From Shimia marina (GTDB lineage: Bacteria > Pseudomonadota > Alphaproteobacteria > Rhodobacterales > Rhodobacteraceae), in contig NZ_CYPW01000004.1 of NCBI RefSeq assembly GCF_001458175.1, positions 1-64,000 on the forward strand: a stretch of 64,000 nucleotides of DNA, written 5' to 3'. Of the stretch, positions 6,558-15,140 are shown one piece after another. Each line of letters starts with the position of its first letter. Within the stretch, counting starts at the first letter, position 1. A model generated the notes under the pieces. It was not told the DNA's origin. It saw only the letters and a list, made by a program, of their open reading frames with translations, and made no database searches. Both the position numbers and the translations under genes were made by a program.

Positions 6558-8633
6558 ATGTCGTTGCAGACCACAAATCCCAAGTCCGATGAGGAAGACC
6601 TGCTCTTCCGGCTCCTGCGCCAGCTAGATGTTGCGCCGGAAGCTTCTCAGCGCGCCACCGCGGCGGCGGTGGGCATCTCGCTGGGGCGGTTGAACGCGCA
6701 ATTGCGTGCAGCGGCGGATGCCGGGCTGATCACCATTAGTGATCGTGCTGGCCCGGACAAGCGACAGAGGTTTGCCTATTCACTGACCGCGCGCGGCGCA
6801 GTGGAGAAAGTGCGGCTCACAGATCAATTCCTCGCCCGCAAACTTGCAGAGTATGACGCGCTGCATGCGGAACTGACAGGCTCGGCAAGCGGCCTCGTCC
6901 CTATCAAACACAGGACACATCCAATGCAAAATAATCTGGCTCCGATTCCTGAGCTTTATGTCTCCTATGAGAGCGCTCAGAAGCTGAAAGTCGAAGCGGG
7001 TGATCTGGTCAGCTGGGATCTGACCCCCCGCCAGATCTGCGATCTGGAACTTTTGATGAATGGCGGCTTCAACCCGCTCAAGGGCTTCCTGACCGAAGAA
7101 GACTATGACGGTGTTGTGGAAAACATGCGTCTGGCGGACGGCTCTCTGTGGCCCATGCCGATCACTCTGGACGTGAACGAAGATTTTGCTGCGTCTCTGG
7201 AAGCGGGCCAGGACATCGCGCTGCGCGATCAGGAAGGCGTGATCCTCGCCACCATGACCGTGACCGACAACTGGGTGCCAAACAAAGCGCGCGAAGCCGA
7301 AAAAGTGTTTGGTGCGGACGATGATGCGCACCCAGCGGTGAACTACCTGCACAACCACGCGGGCAAAGTATACCTCGGCGGCCCGGTGACCGGCATCCAG
7401 CAGCCTGTGCACTATGACTTCCGCGCCCGTCGCGACACACCAAATGAGCTGCGCGCCTATTTCCGTAAAATGGGCTGGCGCAAAGTGGTTGCGTTTCAGA
7501 CACGTAACCCGCTGCACCGCGCGCACCAGGAGCTGACCTTCCGCGCCGCCAAAGAAGCGCAGGCCAACCTGCTGATCCACCCTGTTGTGGGCATGACCAA
7601 GCCGGGCGATGTGGATCACTTCACCCGCGTGCGCTGCTATGAGGCGGTTCTGGACAAATATCCTCAATCCACCACCTCCATGTCCCTGCTGAACCTGGCG
7701 ATGCGCATGGCGGGCCCACGTGAGGCGGTCTGGCATGGTCTGATCCGCGCCAACCACGGCTGCACCCACTTCATCGTTGGCCGCGACCACGCTGGCCCCG
7801 GCAAGAACTCCGCAGGCGAAGACTTCTACGGCCCATATGATGCACAGGACCTGTTCCGCGCGCATCAGGAAGAAATCGGCATCGAAATGGTCGACTTCAA
7901 ACACATGGTGTGGGTGCAGGAGCGCGCGCAGTATGAGCCTATGGATGAAATTCAGGACAAAGACGATGTCACCATCCTGAACATCTCCGGCACCGAGCTG
8001 CGCCGCCGTCTGGCCGAAGGTCTGGAAATCCCTGAGTGGTTCTCCTTCCCTGAGGTGGTGACAGAGCTGCGCAAAACCAAGCCGCCACGCGCGCAGCAGG
8101 GTTTCACCGTGTTCTTCACCGGCTTCTCCGGCTCCGGCAAATCCACCATCGCAAACGCGCTGATGGTGAAGCTGATGGAAATGGGTGGTCGTCCTGTAAC
8201 GCTTCTGGATGGCGACATCGTGCGTAAGAACCTCAGCTCCGAGCTGGGCTTCTCCAAAGAGCACCGTGACCTCAACATCCGCCGTATCGGCTATGTGGCT
8301 TCCGAGATCACCAAAAACGGTGGTATCGCGATCTGTGCGCCAATCGCGCCTTATGCCACCACCCGCCGCGCCGTGCGCGAAGACATCGAAGCTTTCGGTG
8401 CCTTTGTGGAAGTCCACGTGGCGACCTCGATTGAGGAATGTGAACGCCGTGACCGCAAAGGCCTCTACAAGCTGGCGCGGGAAGGTAAGATCAAAGAGTT
8501 CACCGGTATCTCCGATCCATATGATGTGCCTGTTGATCCAGAGCTGAGCCTTGAAACCGAAGGCACCGATGTGGACAACTGCGCCCATCAGGTGATCCTG
8601 AAGCTGGAAAGCATGGGTCTGATCTCCGGCTGA
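6558..8633 (+). CDS. EPS-associated MarR domain joined in frame to bifunctional sulfate adenylyltransferase / APS kinase
   Basis: One uninterrupted frame encodes three parts. The first ~110 residues match MarR EPS-associated regulators (SQRATAAAVGISLGRLNAQL, then LTDQFLARKLAEYDALHAEL). From the internal ATG at 6924 come 569 residues identical in length to a normal Sat-CysC enzyme: ATP sulfurylase with QTRNPLHRAHQEL and GRDHAGPG, then APS kinase with P-loop GFSGSGKST. The enzyme makes APS and PAPS from sulfate for assimilation or sulfation, in the cytoplasm. An AGGACA box precedes the ATG at 6924, so the enzyme could also be made alone. Start choices 6522 (GTG), 6528 and 6558 are all open; I prefer 6558 because the palindrome covers the earlier ones. 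No in-frame stop separates the parts, so a genuine fusion, or a lost stop codon, is possible. Confidence 0.82.
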   Translation: MSLQTTNPKSDEEDLLFRLLRQLDVAPEASQRATAAAVGISLGRLNAQLRAAADAGLITISDRAGPDKRQRFAYSLTARGAVEKVRLTDQFLARKLAEYDALHAELTGSASGLVPIKHRTHPMQNNLAPIPELYVSYESAQKLKVEAGDLVSWDLTPRQICDLELLMNGGFNPLKGFLTEEDYDGVVENMRLADGSLWPMPITLDVNEDFAASLEAGQDIALRDQEGVILATMTVTDNWVPNKAREAEKVFGADDDAHPAVNYLHNHAGKVYLGGPVTGIQQPVHYDFRARRDTPNELRAYFRKMGWRKVVAFQTRNPLHRAHQELTFRAAKEAQANLLIHPVVGMTKPGDVDHFTRVRCYEAVLDKYPQSTTSMSLLNLAMRMAGPREAVWHGLIRANHGCTHFIVGRDHAGPGKNSAGEDFYGPYDAQDLFRAHQEEIGIEMVDFKHMVWVQERAQYEPMDEIQDKDDVTILNISGTELRRRLAEGLEIPEWFSFPEVVTELRKTKPPRAQQGFTVFFTGFSGSGKSTIANALMVKLMEMGGRPVTLLDGDIVRKNLSSELGFSKEHRDLNIRRIGYVASEITKNGGIAICAPIAPYATTRRAVREDIEAFGAFVEVHVATSIEECERRDRKGLYKLAREGKIKEFTGISDPYDVPVDPELSLETEGTDVDNCAHQVILKLESMGLISG

Positions 8634-8657
8634 TCCGCCCCACAGTGAGATATTTGA

Positions 8658-8688
8658 AGAGGCCCGCAGCTGTTGCGGGCCTCTTTTT
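8658..8688 (+). terminator. Rho-independent terminator after sat-cysC
   Basis: An 11-bp stem AGAGGCCCGCA / TGCGGGCCTCT with a 5-base loop is followed by a T run. Confidence 0.92.
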
Positions 8689-8762
8689 GTGACTGGCTTG
8701 GGGACAGAGCAACGTCGTACATGGGGATTGACGCGTTGCCTGTGCTTGCCAGTGAGGGGAGG

Positions 8763-9263
8763 TTAGCCCTCTGGGATCAGAACTTTGTCGATCACGTGGA
8801 TCACACCATTGGACGCGCCGATGTCGGCGGAGACCACTTTGGCATCGTTCACTTTCACGCCGCTTTTGGCGTTCACGTTCAGACGGTTGCCTTCAACGGT
8901 CAGCACTTTGGCTTTTTTGCCTGCGATGTCACCGGACATCACTTTGGATGGCACCACGTGGTAGGTCAGGATGGCGACCAGCTGATCTTTGTTTTCGGGT
9001 TTCAGCAGGGTTTCCACTGTGCCCGCAGGCAGGGCTGCGAAGGCCTCGTCGGTCGGGGCAAAAACCGTAAAAGGGCCCTCACCTTTCAGGGTATCCACCA
9101 GACCGGCGGCCTGTACTGCGGCGACGAGGGTGGTGAAGCTGCCCGCGCCGACGGCGGTGTCTATAATGTCTTTTTTGCCGTGGCCATCTGCGAAGGCAAA
9201 TGTCGCGCCGGTGACGGCCATGGCTACGCCCATTACGGAAGCGATAAAGGTGCGTCTGAACAT
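8763..9263 (-). CDS. Fasciclin (FAS1) domain secreted protein
   Basis: A 166-residue protein with an N-terminal signal peptide ([20 protein letters not shown], cleavage near AFA-DG) and a single FAS1 domain over about residues 33-165. The H1 and H2 motifs are visible as [15 protein letters not shown] and [16 protein letters not shown]1 domains mediate adhesion at the cell surface or in the periplasm. It stands alone, convergent with sat-cysC across the terminator at 8658. Its binding partner is unknown. Confidence 0.93.
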   Translation of the reverse strand: MFRRTFIASVMGVAMAVTGATFAFADGHGKKDIIDTAVGAGSFTTLVAAVQAAGLVDTLKGEGPFTVFAPTDEAFAALPAGTVETLLKPENKDQLVAILTYHVVPSKVMSGDIAGKKAKVLTVEGNRLNVNAKSGVKVNDAKVVSADIGASNGVIHVIDKVLIPEG

Positions 9264-9606
9264 GTTATTTCCTCTCCAATGTTGACGTGAAATCTACGGG
9301 GAGGGCAGTTCATTTGGATCAGGGAAAGATCTCAAAGGGATAGTTTTTTGTTTTTAAGTATATGAAATAAATGAATAAACGTTTTTGTGAAGCCTGCGTG
9401 ATCAGAGGGGCCCTGTCAGTTGCCACGCGGTTTCCAAGGCGAAACCGCTTCGTCATGGCAGATCTTGATGCGTTAAGTGACGTGAGTGGACTGGTTGACG
9501 AAATAAGGGTTGCACAGGGATATGCGGCTGCGGTGACGAAAACTCTGGATCTGGATTGACGGGTGGGTATGGTCGGGGCATTGGGGAAACGCCAAGGACA
9601 TATTTG
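9264..9606. other. Intergenic region between divergent fasciclin and ClpP-like genes
   Basis: An AT-richer stretch around 9340-9375. It holds an open frame of 62 codons (9371-9559) with no ribosome-binding site or recognisable motif. It probably contains the promoters of both flanking genes; no other feature is seen. Confidence 0.4.
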
Positions 9607-10734
9607 ATGACACTATTTGAACGCACCATCGCTTTGGTGTTTGGCGTATTTTGCGCCACTGGGCTGCGTGCAGCGACAATTGAAACCGTTGGAGAGTGGG
9701 ACGATCGCTGCACCTATTATTACAGCGGAGACGTGGTTGCAGGGGATGCGGCGAAAGTGGAGGCGCTGAACACCTTTGGTGCGGGCGGGGCGACCCTCTG
9801 TCTGAACAGCGGTGGCGGGAATTTCCTTGAGGGGCTGAAGCTGTTTGAGGTGATCTGGAACAAGCAGATGAATACGCGTGTTCTTGCGGGCCACACCTGC
9901 GCCTCTGCCTGTGCTATTGCGTGGCTCGGCGGGAGTGTTTCGGAGGGATCTCTTGGGGTTGCGTCGTCGTCTCGCAATATCGAGCCCGGTGCCCGGCTGG
10001 GATTTCATGCGCCCTATCTCGTGTTGCCGGATGGGGGGAGCTATGATGACTCTGAGGTGGAATGGGCCTACCGCGTGGGCATTCGTCATTCTCAGGGGCT
10101 CTTTGATATCCATCTGACGCAATTTGATGAGGCGCGGGCGCTCAATCAATATCTCTATCGTCAGACCATTGCCACGCCGGGGGAGGAGATGCACTGGATC
10201 GACACGGTGGGAGAGGCCGTGATGAGCGATGTGCTTGTGGACAGTCTTGTCGCGCCCACGAGCATCAAGAAGGCCAATCTCGTGCATCTGTGTGAGGCGG
10301 CCTATATGCGGCATCTTGATCTCTCCCCAGGATTGACGGACGCGGCATCCCGCTTCGCAGATCTTCGCACAGGCAGCTACAAAGAAGATCAGGTTGGCAG
10401 CTATTTCAAAAACGATCAGGAATATTGGGCCATCCGTCTTTATGGTGAGAGACGGCAGCAATATGTCTGTGTTGTGAGCGATGACCGGATTGGTTCTCTT
10501 CTCAGCAATATGAAACGCTACAATGCGGAAAAGACCTATCCGTACAATGGGCGGGCAGAGGTGCCGCATATTCATGTTGATCTCCGCTTTGCGGATGTTT
10601 GGCCAGATGGGCCTCTGGAGGATGTTTTGGCGGATTTGTCCGGCGTGGATCCTTATGGGCAGTCAACCTCCGTGAAACTGCCATTCTATGCGCTTTATGA
10701 TGCGGGCGTGCCACTGAGCGCGATTGCACGTTGA
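9607..10734 (+). CDS. Periplasmic ClpP-like fold protein of unknown function
   Basis: A 375-residue protein with a signal peptide (MTLFERTIALVFGVFCATGLRA-A). Residues about 60-150 carry ClpP/crotonase-fold hallmarks: LCLNSGGGNFLEGLKLFEVI, a CASACAIAWLGG motif with a candidate nucleophile Ser, and LGFHAPY supplying a possible His. The remaining ~200 residues are unrecognised. An AAGGA box lies nine bases before the ATG at 9607, which I prefer over the open frame from 9556. Many alphaproteobacterial proteins of this kind are annotated hypothetical; proteolysis is only inferred. Confidence 0.75.
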   Translation: MTLFERTIALVFGVFCATGLRAATIETVGEWDDRCTYYYSGDVVAGDAAKVEALNTFGAGGATLCLNSGGGNFLEGLKLFEVIWNKQMNTRVLAGHTCASACAIAWLGGSVSEGSLGVASSSRNIEPGARLGFHAPYLVLPDGGSYDDSEVEWAYRVGIRHSQGLFDIHLTQFDEARALNQYLYRQTIATPGEEMHWIDTVGEAVMSDVLVDSLVAPTSIKKANLVHLCEAAYMRHLDLSPGLTDAASRFADLRTGSYKEDQVGSYFKNDQEYWAIRLYGERRQQYVCVVSDDRIGSLLSNMKRYNAEKTYPYNGRAEVPHIHVDLRFADVWPDGPLEDVLADLSGVDPYGQSTSVKLPFYALYDAGVPLSAIAR

Positions 10735-10823
10735 GGGGCTAGATCCCTATGCGACACTGCGGCGATTGATTGGAGGGTGTCACCCTCATACCGTGTGCTC
10801 AGTACCACAGTAATGAGGATAGG

Positions 10824-11948
10824 ATGATGTTTTCCTTTGTTCGCAAGGGGCGCTTTGCGCCCATGGTGGCGGCACTTGCCATGGGCGTGCTGACCATGCC
10901 AAGCTTTGCTGATGCCTGTACCGGCATTCGGCTGACGGCGCAGGATGGCGGCGTTGTATATGGGCGTTCTATGGAATGGGGGGCGTTTGATCTAAATTCG
11001 CGCGTGGCAATTGTGCCGCGCGGTCATGTCTTTACAGGCAGCACACCGGAAGGGCCAAGCGGCAAGAGCTGGGAGGCCAAATATGGCGTTGTGGCGCTTG
11101 ATATGCTGGAAAAGGACCTGCTGGCGGATGGGATGAATGAAGCCGGGCTGGCCGCGGGGATGTTTTACCATCCGGGCTTTGCCAGCTATGCGCCCTATGA
11201 CGCAGCAGAGGCGGCCAATACGATCACGGCCGTGGATGTGCTGGGCTATATCCTGACGCAATATGCCACGATTGAAGAGGTGAAGGCGGGTCTGTCGCAG
11301 GTGCGTGTTGTGCCTGTGGTGGAAGAGGCGATTGGCATTCCTGTGGAGGCGCATTGGATGGTGGTTGAACCATCGGGCAAGGCGCTGGTGATTGAATATG
11401 CCGATGGGGCGGTGCAGTTTTTTGATGCGCCGCTTGGGGTGATCACCAATGCGCCGGAATATGACTGGCACATCACCAATCTGAACAACTATCTCAACCT
11501 CTCACCGGTTGCCCTGCCGTCTCGCAACCTGTCGGAGACGGATTTTGCGCCGCTTGGCGCAGGGAGTGGCATGATTGGCTTGCCCGGAGACAACACGCCG
11601 CCGTCGCGGTTTGTGCGAGCGGTGGCCTGGACACAGACAGCGCGGCCCACGTCGACCACTGCAGAAACCGCCTATGAGCTGTTCCGTATTCTGGACAATT
11701 TCAATCTGCCGCTGGGGGGAGCGGAAGGTTCTGACGGGGCCGTGGTCCCTGACGACATGCGCAGCTCTACGATCTGGACATCTGGCTGGGATCTGGCCGA
11801 GGGCAAGCTTTACTTCCATACGCAACACAATCGACGCCTGCGCAGTGTCGATCTGAACAAGGTGAGCTTTGAGGGGGAGGGGGTCACTCATATTCCGTTG
11901 GATCGCAACAAAGCGCAGGATGTGCTGGAGTTGACACCTGAGCCGTAA
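10824..11948 (+). CDS. Linear amide C-N hydrolase (choloylglycine hydrolase / penicillin V acylase family)
   Basis: A 374-residue Ntn hydrolase. A signal peptide ends at ...PSFADA, placing Cys (ACTGIRL) at the new N-terminus where it can serve as nucleophile; the following GGVVYGRSMEWG matches the family. The conserved NAPEYDWHITNLNNY block is at about residues 215-235. I chose the ATG at 10824 because GAGGATAGG precedes it. Gram-negative members are periplasmic and some cleave penicillin V or N-acyl-homoserine lactones; the substrate here cannot be deduced. A bidirectional terminator follows. Confidence 0.88.
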   Translation: MMFSFVRKGRFAPMVAALAMGVLTMPSFADACTGIRLTAQDGGVVYGRSMEWGAFDLNSRVAIVPRGHVFTGSTPEGPSGKSWEAKYGVVALDMLEKDLLADGMNEAGLAAGMFYHPGFASYAPYDAAEAANTITAVDVLGYILTQYATIEEVKAGLSQVRVVPVVEEAIGIPVEAHWMVVEPSGKALVIEYADGAVQFFDAPLGVITNAPEYDWHITNLNNYLNLSPVALPSRNLSETDFAPLGAGSGMIGLPGDNTPPSRFVRAVAWTQTARPTSTTAETAYELFRILDNFNLPLGGAEGSDGAVVPDDMRSSTIWTSGWDLAEGKLYFHTQHNRRLRSVDLNKVSFEGEGVTHIPLDRNKAQDVLELTPEP

Positions 11949-11969
11949 AACAGGTGCACGACCAAACAA

Positions 11970-11996
11970 AAAGGCCCGCCAGATTGGCGGGCCTTT
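11970..11996. terminator. Bidirectional terminator between amidase and bmpA
   Basis: AAAGGCCCGCCA / TGGCGGGCCTTT, a 12-bp stem with a 3-base loop, sits between convergent genes; A and T runs at both sides allow use on both strands. Confidence 0.88.
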
Positions 11997-12017
11997 CGTG
12001 TTTCAGAGAGAAACAGC

Positions 12018-13097
12018 TTAGTTCGGGATCTCGGCGGTGATGCCTTCGACGTAGAAGGACATGCCGGCCAGACCGTCGTCGCTGTAATCTTGCGCAACTT
12101 CGCCTTCGGCCAGCCATGGGGTGCCGTCCTGCTTGTTCAGCGGGCCGGTGAAGGCGTGGTAGGAGCCGTCTGCCAGTGCATCAACCAGTGCAAGTGCTTC
12201 GGCTTTCACGTCCGCTGGAACCGCGTCAGAGATTTCACCGATGCCAACCATGCCTGCGCCGATGCCGTCCCATGTGGAGACAGATTCCCATGTGCCGTCC
12301 ATGACAGCCTGAGTACGTGCCACGTAGTAGGGGCCCCATTCGTCGATGATGGAGGACACGCGTGGGAAGGGTGCGTATTCGCCCATGTCAGAGGCCTGAC
12401 CAAAGGTGATCACATTGCCTGCGGCCTGTGCCGCGGCCTGTGGTGCGGTGGAATCGGTGTGCTGCAGGATCACGTCCGCGCCCTGCTCGATCAGCGCCTT
12501 GGCAGCGTCGGCTTCTTTGGCTGGATCAAACCATGTGTAGGCCCAGATGATGGAGAATTCGACATCCGGGTTCACCTTCTTGGCGTGGATGTAGGCGGAG
12601 TTGATGCCGCGGATCACTTCTGGGATTGGGAAGGAGGCGATGTAGCCGATTTTGTTGGTCTTGGTCATGTGGCCCGCGATGTGGCCCTGAACCGCGCGGC
12701 CTTCGTAGAAGCGTGCGGAGTAGACAGAGACGTTGTCGGCCTGCTTGTAGCCAGTGGCGTGCTCAAACTTCACCTTTGGGAATTTTTTGGCGACGTTGAT
12801 GGTTGGATCCATGTAACCAAAAGAGGTGGTGAAGATCAGGTCCGCGCCCTGCAGCGCCATCTGGGTGATCACACGCTCGGCATCGGCACCCTCTGGCACG
12901 TTTTCAACAAAGGTGGTTTCCACTTTGTCGCCAAACGCGGCCTCAACTGCCTTGCGGCCTTTGTCGTGCTCATAGGTCCAGCCGCCGTCGCCCACTGGGC
13001 CAACGTAAACAAAGCCCACTTTGGTTGGGTCGGCCATCGCAGTGGTTGCCAGACCCAGCGCCAGCGTGGCGCCTGTCAGAAGTTTGGTCAGTTTCAT
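12018..13097 (-). CDS. BMP family ABC transporter substrate-binding protein
   Basis: A 359-residue periplasmic binding protein with signal peptide MKLTKLLTGATLALGLATTAMA and the Bmp/Med domain opening KVGFVYVGPVGDGGWTYEHDKG. BMP proteins typically bind purine nucleosides. The longer frame from 13169 is unlikely; a GGGGGA box precedes the ATG at 13097. It is the last gene of the transporter operon, 44 bases after the second permease, an arrangement that often gives the binding protein its own transcript. It ends at the bidirectional terminator. Confidence 0.93.
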   Translation of the reverse strand: MKLTKLLTGATLALGLATTAMADPTKVGFVYVGPVGDGGWTYEHDKGRKAVEAAFGDKVETTFVENVPEGADAERVITQMALQGADLIFTTSFGYMDPTINVAKKFPKVKFEHATGYKQADNVSVYSARFYEGRAVQGHIAGHMTKTNKIGYIASFPIPEVIRGINSAYIHAKKVNPDVEFSIIWAYTWFDPAKEADAAKALIEQGADVILQHTDSTAPQAAAQAAGNVITFGQASDMGEYAPFPRVSSIIDEWGPYYVARTQAVMDGTWESVSTWDGIGAGMVGIGEISDAVPADVKAEALALVDALADGSYHAFTGPLNKQDGTPWLAEGEVAQDYSDDGLAGMSFYVEGITAEIPN

Positions 13098-13140
13098 TTC
13101 GGGAAGTCCCCCTGTTAGTGGCAGTTTTTTGTAGTCTACC

Positions 13141-14061
13141 TCATTGCGAGGCATGGAAAGTGCGGCCAAGTGAGGCGGGCGCGCCGCTTTTGTCAGCCGA
13201 CATGATGACCAGAACGAGGATGGTTATCAGATACGGTGACATTGCCAAGTATTCCACCGGTATGGCAATACCTGCCGCCTGTAGATTGAGCTGTAAAACG
13301 TTGATACCGCCAAAAAGATAGGCGCCCAGCAAAACGCGCCAAGGTTTCCAAGAGGCGAACACCACAAGGGCGAGCGCGATCCAGCCGATGCCAGCGGTCA
13401 TGCCTTCGGTCCATTGGGGCACGCGGATGAGCGAAATATAGGCACCGCCAAGGCCTGCGCAGGCGCCGCCAAACATGATCGCCAGAATGCGCACGCGGAT
13501 GACGTTATATCCCAGCGCATGGGCGGCATCGTGGCTTTCGCCAACCGCGCGCAGGATCAAGCCGCCACGGGATTTTTTGAGGAACCACCAGACAGCTGCG
13601 GTGAGGGCGATGCCGATGTAAAGCACCGGATCATGGGAGAAGAGGATCGGGCCGAGCACCGGGATGTCAGACAGCACCGGGATGTCCAGCGTGGCCATGG
13701 CGGGGGGTTTGATGCCCACATAGGATTGGCCCATGAGCGCCGACAGACCAAGGCCAAAGAGCGTGAGGGCGAGGCCGGAGGCCACCTGATTGGCCAGTGC
13801 GAATTGGGTCAGGAAGGCAAACAGCAGGGAGAGCACCGCGCCTGCGACCATGGCGGCCAGCAGGCCCATCATTGGAGAGGTGGTTTCCACCGCGATGGCA
13901 AAGCCTGCGATGGCGCCGATGATCATCATGCCTTCGACGCCGAGGTTGAGCACGCCGGCTTTCTCCACGATGAGTTCGCCAATCGCGGCCAGAAGGAGCG
14001 GGGTGGCCGCCACCATCAGGGAAGCGATCAGCAGGACGGGGTTGATGGCTGAGAGATCCAT
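13141..14061 (-). CDS. ABC transporter permease (NupQ/YufQ-like)
   Basis: A 306-residue integral membrane protein with about eight to nine helices and the branched-chain/ribose-type permease signature GVNLGVEGMMIIGAIAG-like segment (here GVLNLGVEGMMIIGAIAGF). It contains the EAA-type loop GESHDAAHALGYNVIRVR that contacts the ATPase. Its start overlaps the stop of the upstream permease by one base. Together with its partner it forms the membrane channel of the BMP-type importer. Confidence 0.93.
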   Translation of the reverse strand: MDLSAINPVLLIASLMVAATPLLLAAIGELIVEKAGVLNLGVEGMMIIGAIAGFAIAVETTSPMMGLLAAMVAGAVLSLLFAFLTQFALANQVASGLALTLFGLGLSALMGQSYVGIKPPAMATLDIPVLSDIPVLGPILFSHDPVLYIGIALTAAVWWFLKKSRGGLILRAVGESHDAAHALGYNVIRVRILAIMFGGACAGLGGAYISLIRVPQWTEGMTAGIGWIALALVVFASWKPWRVLLGAYLFGGINVLQLNLQAAGIAIPVEYLAMSPYLITILVLVIMSADKSGAPASLGRTFHASQ

Positions 14062-15140
14062 TATGCGGCTCCCTTCTTTTTCAGGACGACGCGATAGTTG
14101 GTGAGCAGGTCAAGCGCGAGTAGGAAGAACAGGAGCATGCCTTGGAAGACCTGAATGGCCGCAGAGGGCAGGCCCAAGTTGCCCTGCGCGAGATCGCCGC
14201 CCACATAGGTCAGCGCCATCAGCAGCGCCGCGAGCAGAATGCCGACCGGATGCAGGCGACCGAGGAAGGCCACGATAATGGCGGTGAAACCATAGCCAGA
14301 GGCGAAGTCGATGTTGATTTGTCCAGACGGCCCGGTGACCTCAAACAGCCCGGCCAGACCAGCCAGCGCCCCGGAAGTGCCAAGGCAGAAGAGGATCAGG
14401 CGGGTAGGGTTCACGCCGGCAAACCGTGCGGCGCGCGGGGCTTCACCGGTGAGCCGGATGTTGAAGCCAAGGATATGGCGGTTGAGCAGCACATAGGCAA
14501 AGATCACCGCGATAAAGGCAAAGGCCATGCCCCAGTGCAGGCCTGCGGCCTCATTGATCCAGCTGGAGGCGGCCGGGAAATCAGAGAAGTTGCGGGAGCC
14601 GGGAAAGCCCATGCCTTCGGGGTTGCGCAGCAGGCCAAGGGACATGGAGGCCAGAAGCTGATCGGCCACATAGACCAGCATCAGCGACACGAGGATTTCA
14701 TTGGTGCCAAAGCGCACTTTCAGGAAGGCAGGAATCATGCCCCAGGCCCAGCCGCCCAAGGCCCCAGCCAAGATCATCAGCGGGAAGATCAGGCGGCTTT
14801 CGGTGGGATAGAAGGCCAGCCCCACGGCGGCGCCGCAGATGGCCCCGATGATGTATTGACCTTCGGCCCCGATGTTCCAGATGCCTGCCTTAAAGCCCAG
14901 CGAGAGGCCAATGGCGATCAGCACCAAGGGCGCGGCTTTCACCAGAAGCTGTGGGCGGTAGTAGAAGGCAAATTCGCCAAACACCGGATCATAAAAAATG
15001 GTGCGGATGGCTTCCAACGGGTTCTTGCCGAGCACGGCAAAGAGCGCGCCGCCCATGATCATGGTGATGAGCACTGCAATGAGGGGGGTGGCGAGCGAGA
15101 GCGCACGCGACGGGGTGGGGCGTTTTTGTAGCGCGATCAT
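14061..15140 (-). CDS. ABC transporter permease (NupP/YufP-like)
   Basis: A 359-residue permease with a membrane-spanning core starting at residue ~20 and the signature GFKAGIWNIGAEGQYIIGAI. The cytoplasmic coupling loop reads RLTGEAPRAARFAGVNPTRL. The gene overlaps the ATPase stop by four bases and the following permease by one, indicating translational coupling. It is the larger half of the heterodimeric channel. Confidence 0.93.
   Translation of the reverse strand: MIALQKRPTPSRALSLATPLIAVLITMIMGGALFAVLGKNPLEAIRTIFYDPVFGEFAFYYRPQLLVKAAPLVLIAIGLSLGFKAGIWNIGAEGQYIIGAICGAAVGLAFYPTESRLIFPLMILAGALGGWAWGMIPAFLKVRFGTNEILVSLMLVYVADQLLASMSLGLLRNPEGMGFPGSRNFSDFPAASSWINEAAGLHWGMAFAFIAVIFAYVLLNRHILGFNIRLTGEAPRAARFAGVNPTRLILFCLGTSGALAGLAGLFEVTGPSGQINIDFASGYGFTAIIVAFLGRLHPVGILLAALLMALTYVGGDLAQGNLGLPSAAIQVFQGMLLFFLLALDLLTNYRVVLKKKGAA

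Noticed and set aside
3455-6583. 1042-codon minus-strand frame opposite trxB and the cyclase
   Set aside because: Antisense shadow of two well supported genes in GC-rich DNA; His/Arg/Pro-rich with no domain.
6780-8588. 602-codon minus-strand frame opposite sat-cysC
   Set aside because: Antisense shadow of a clearly conserved enzyme.
9371-9559. 62-codon open frame between the fasciclin and ClpP-like genes
   Set aside because: No ribosome-binding site, no recognisable motif, and it ends within the start region of the next gene.
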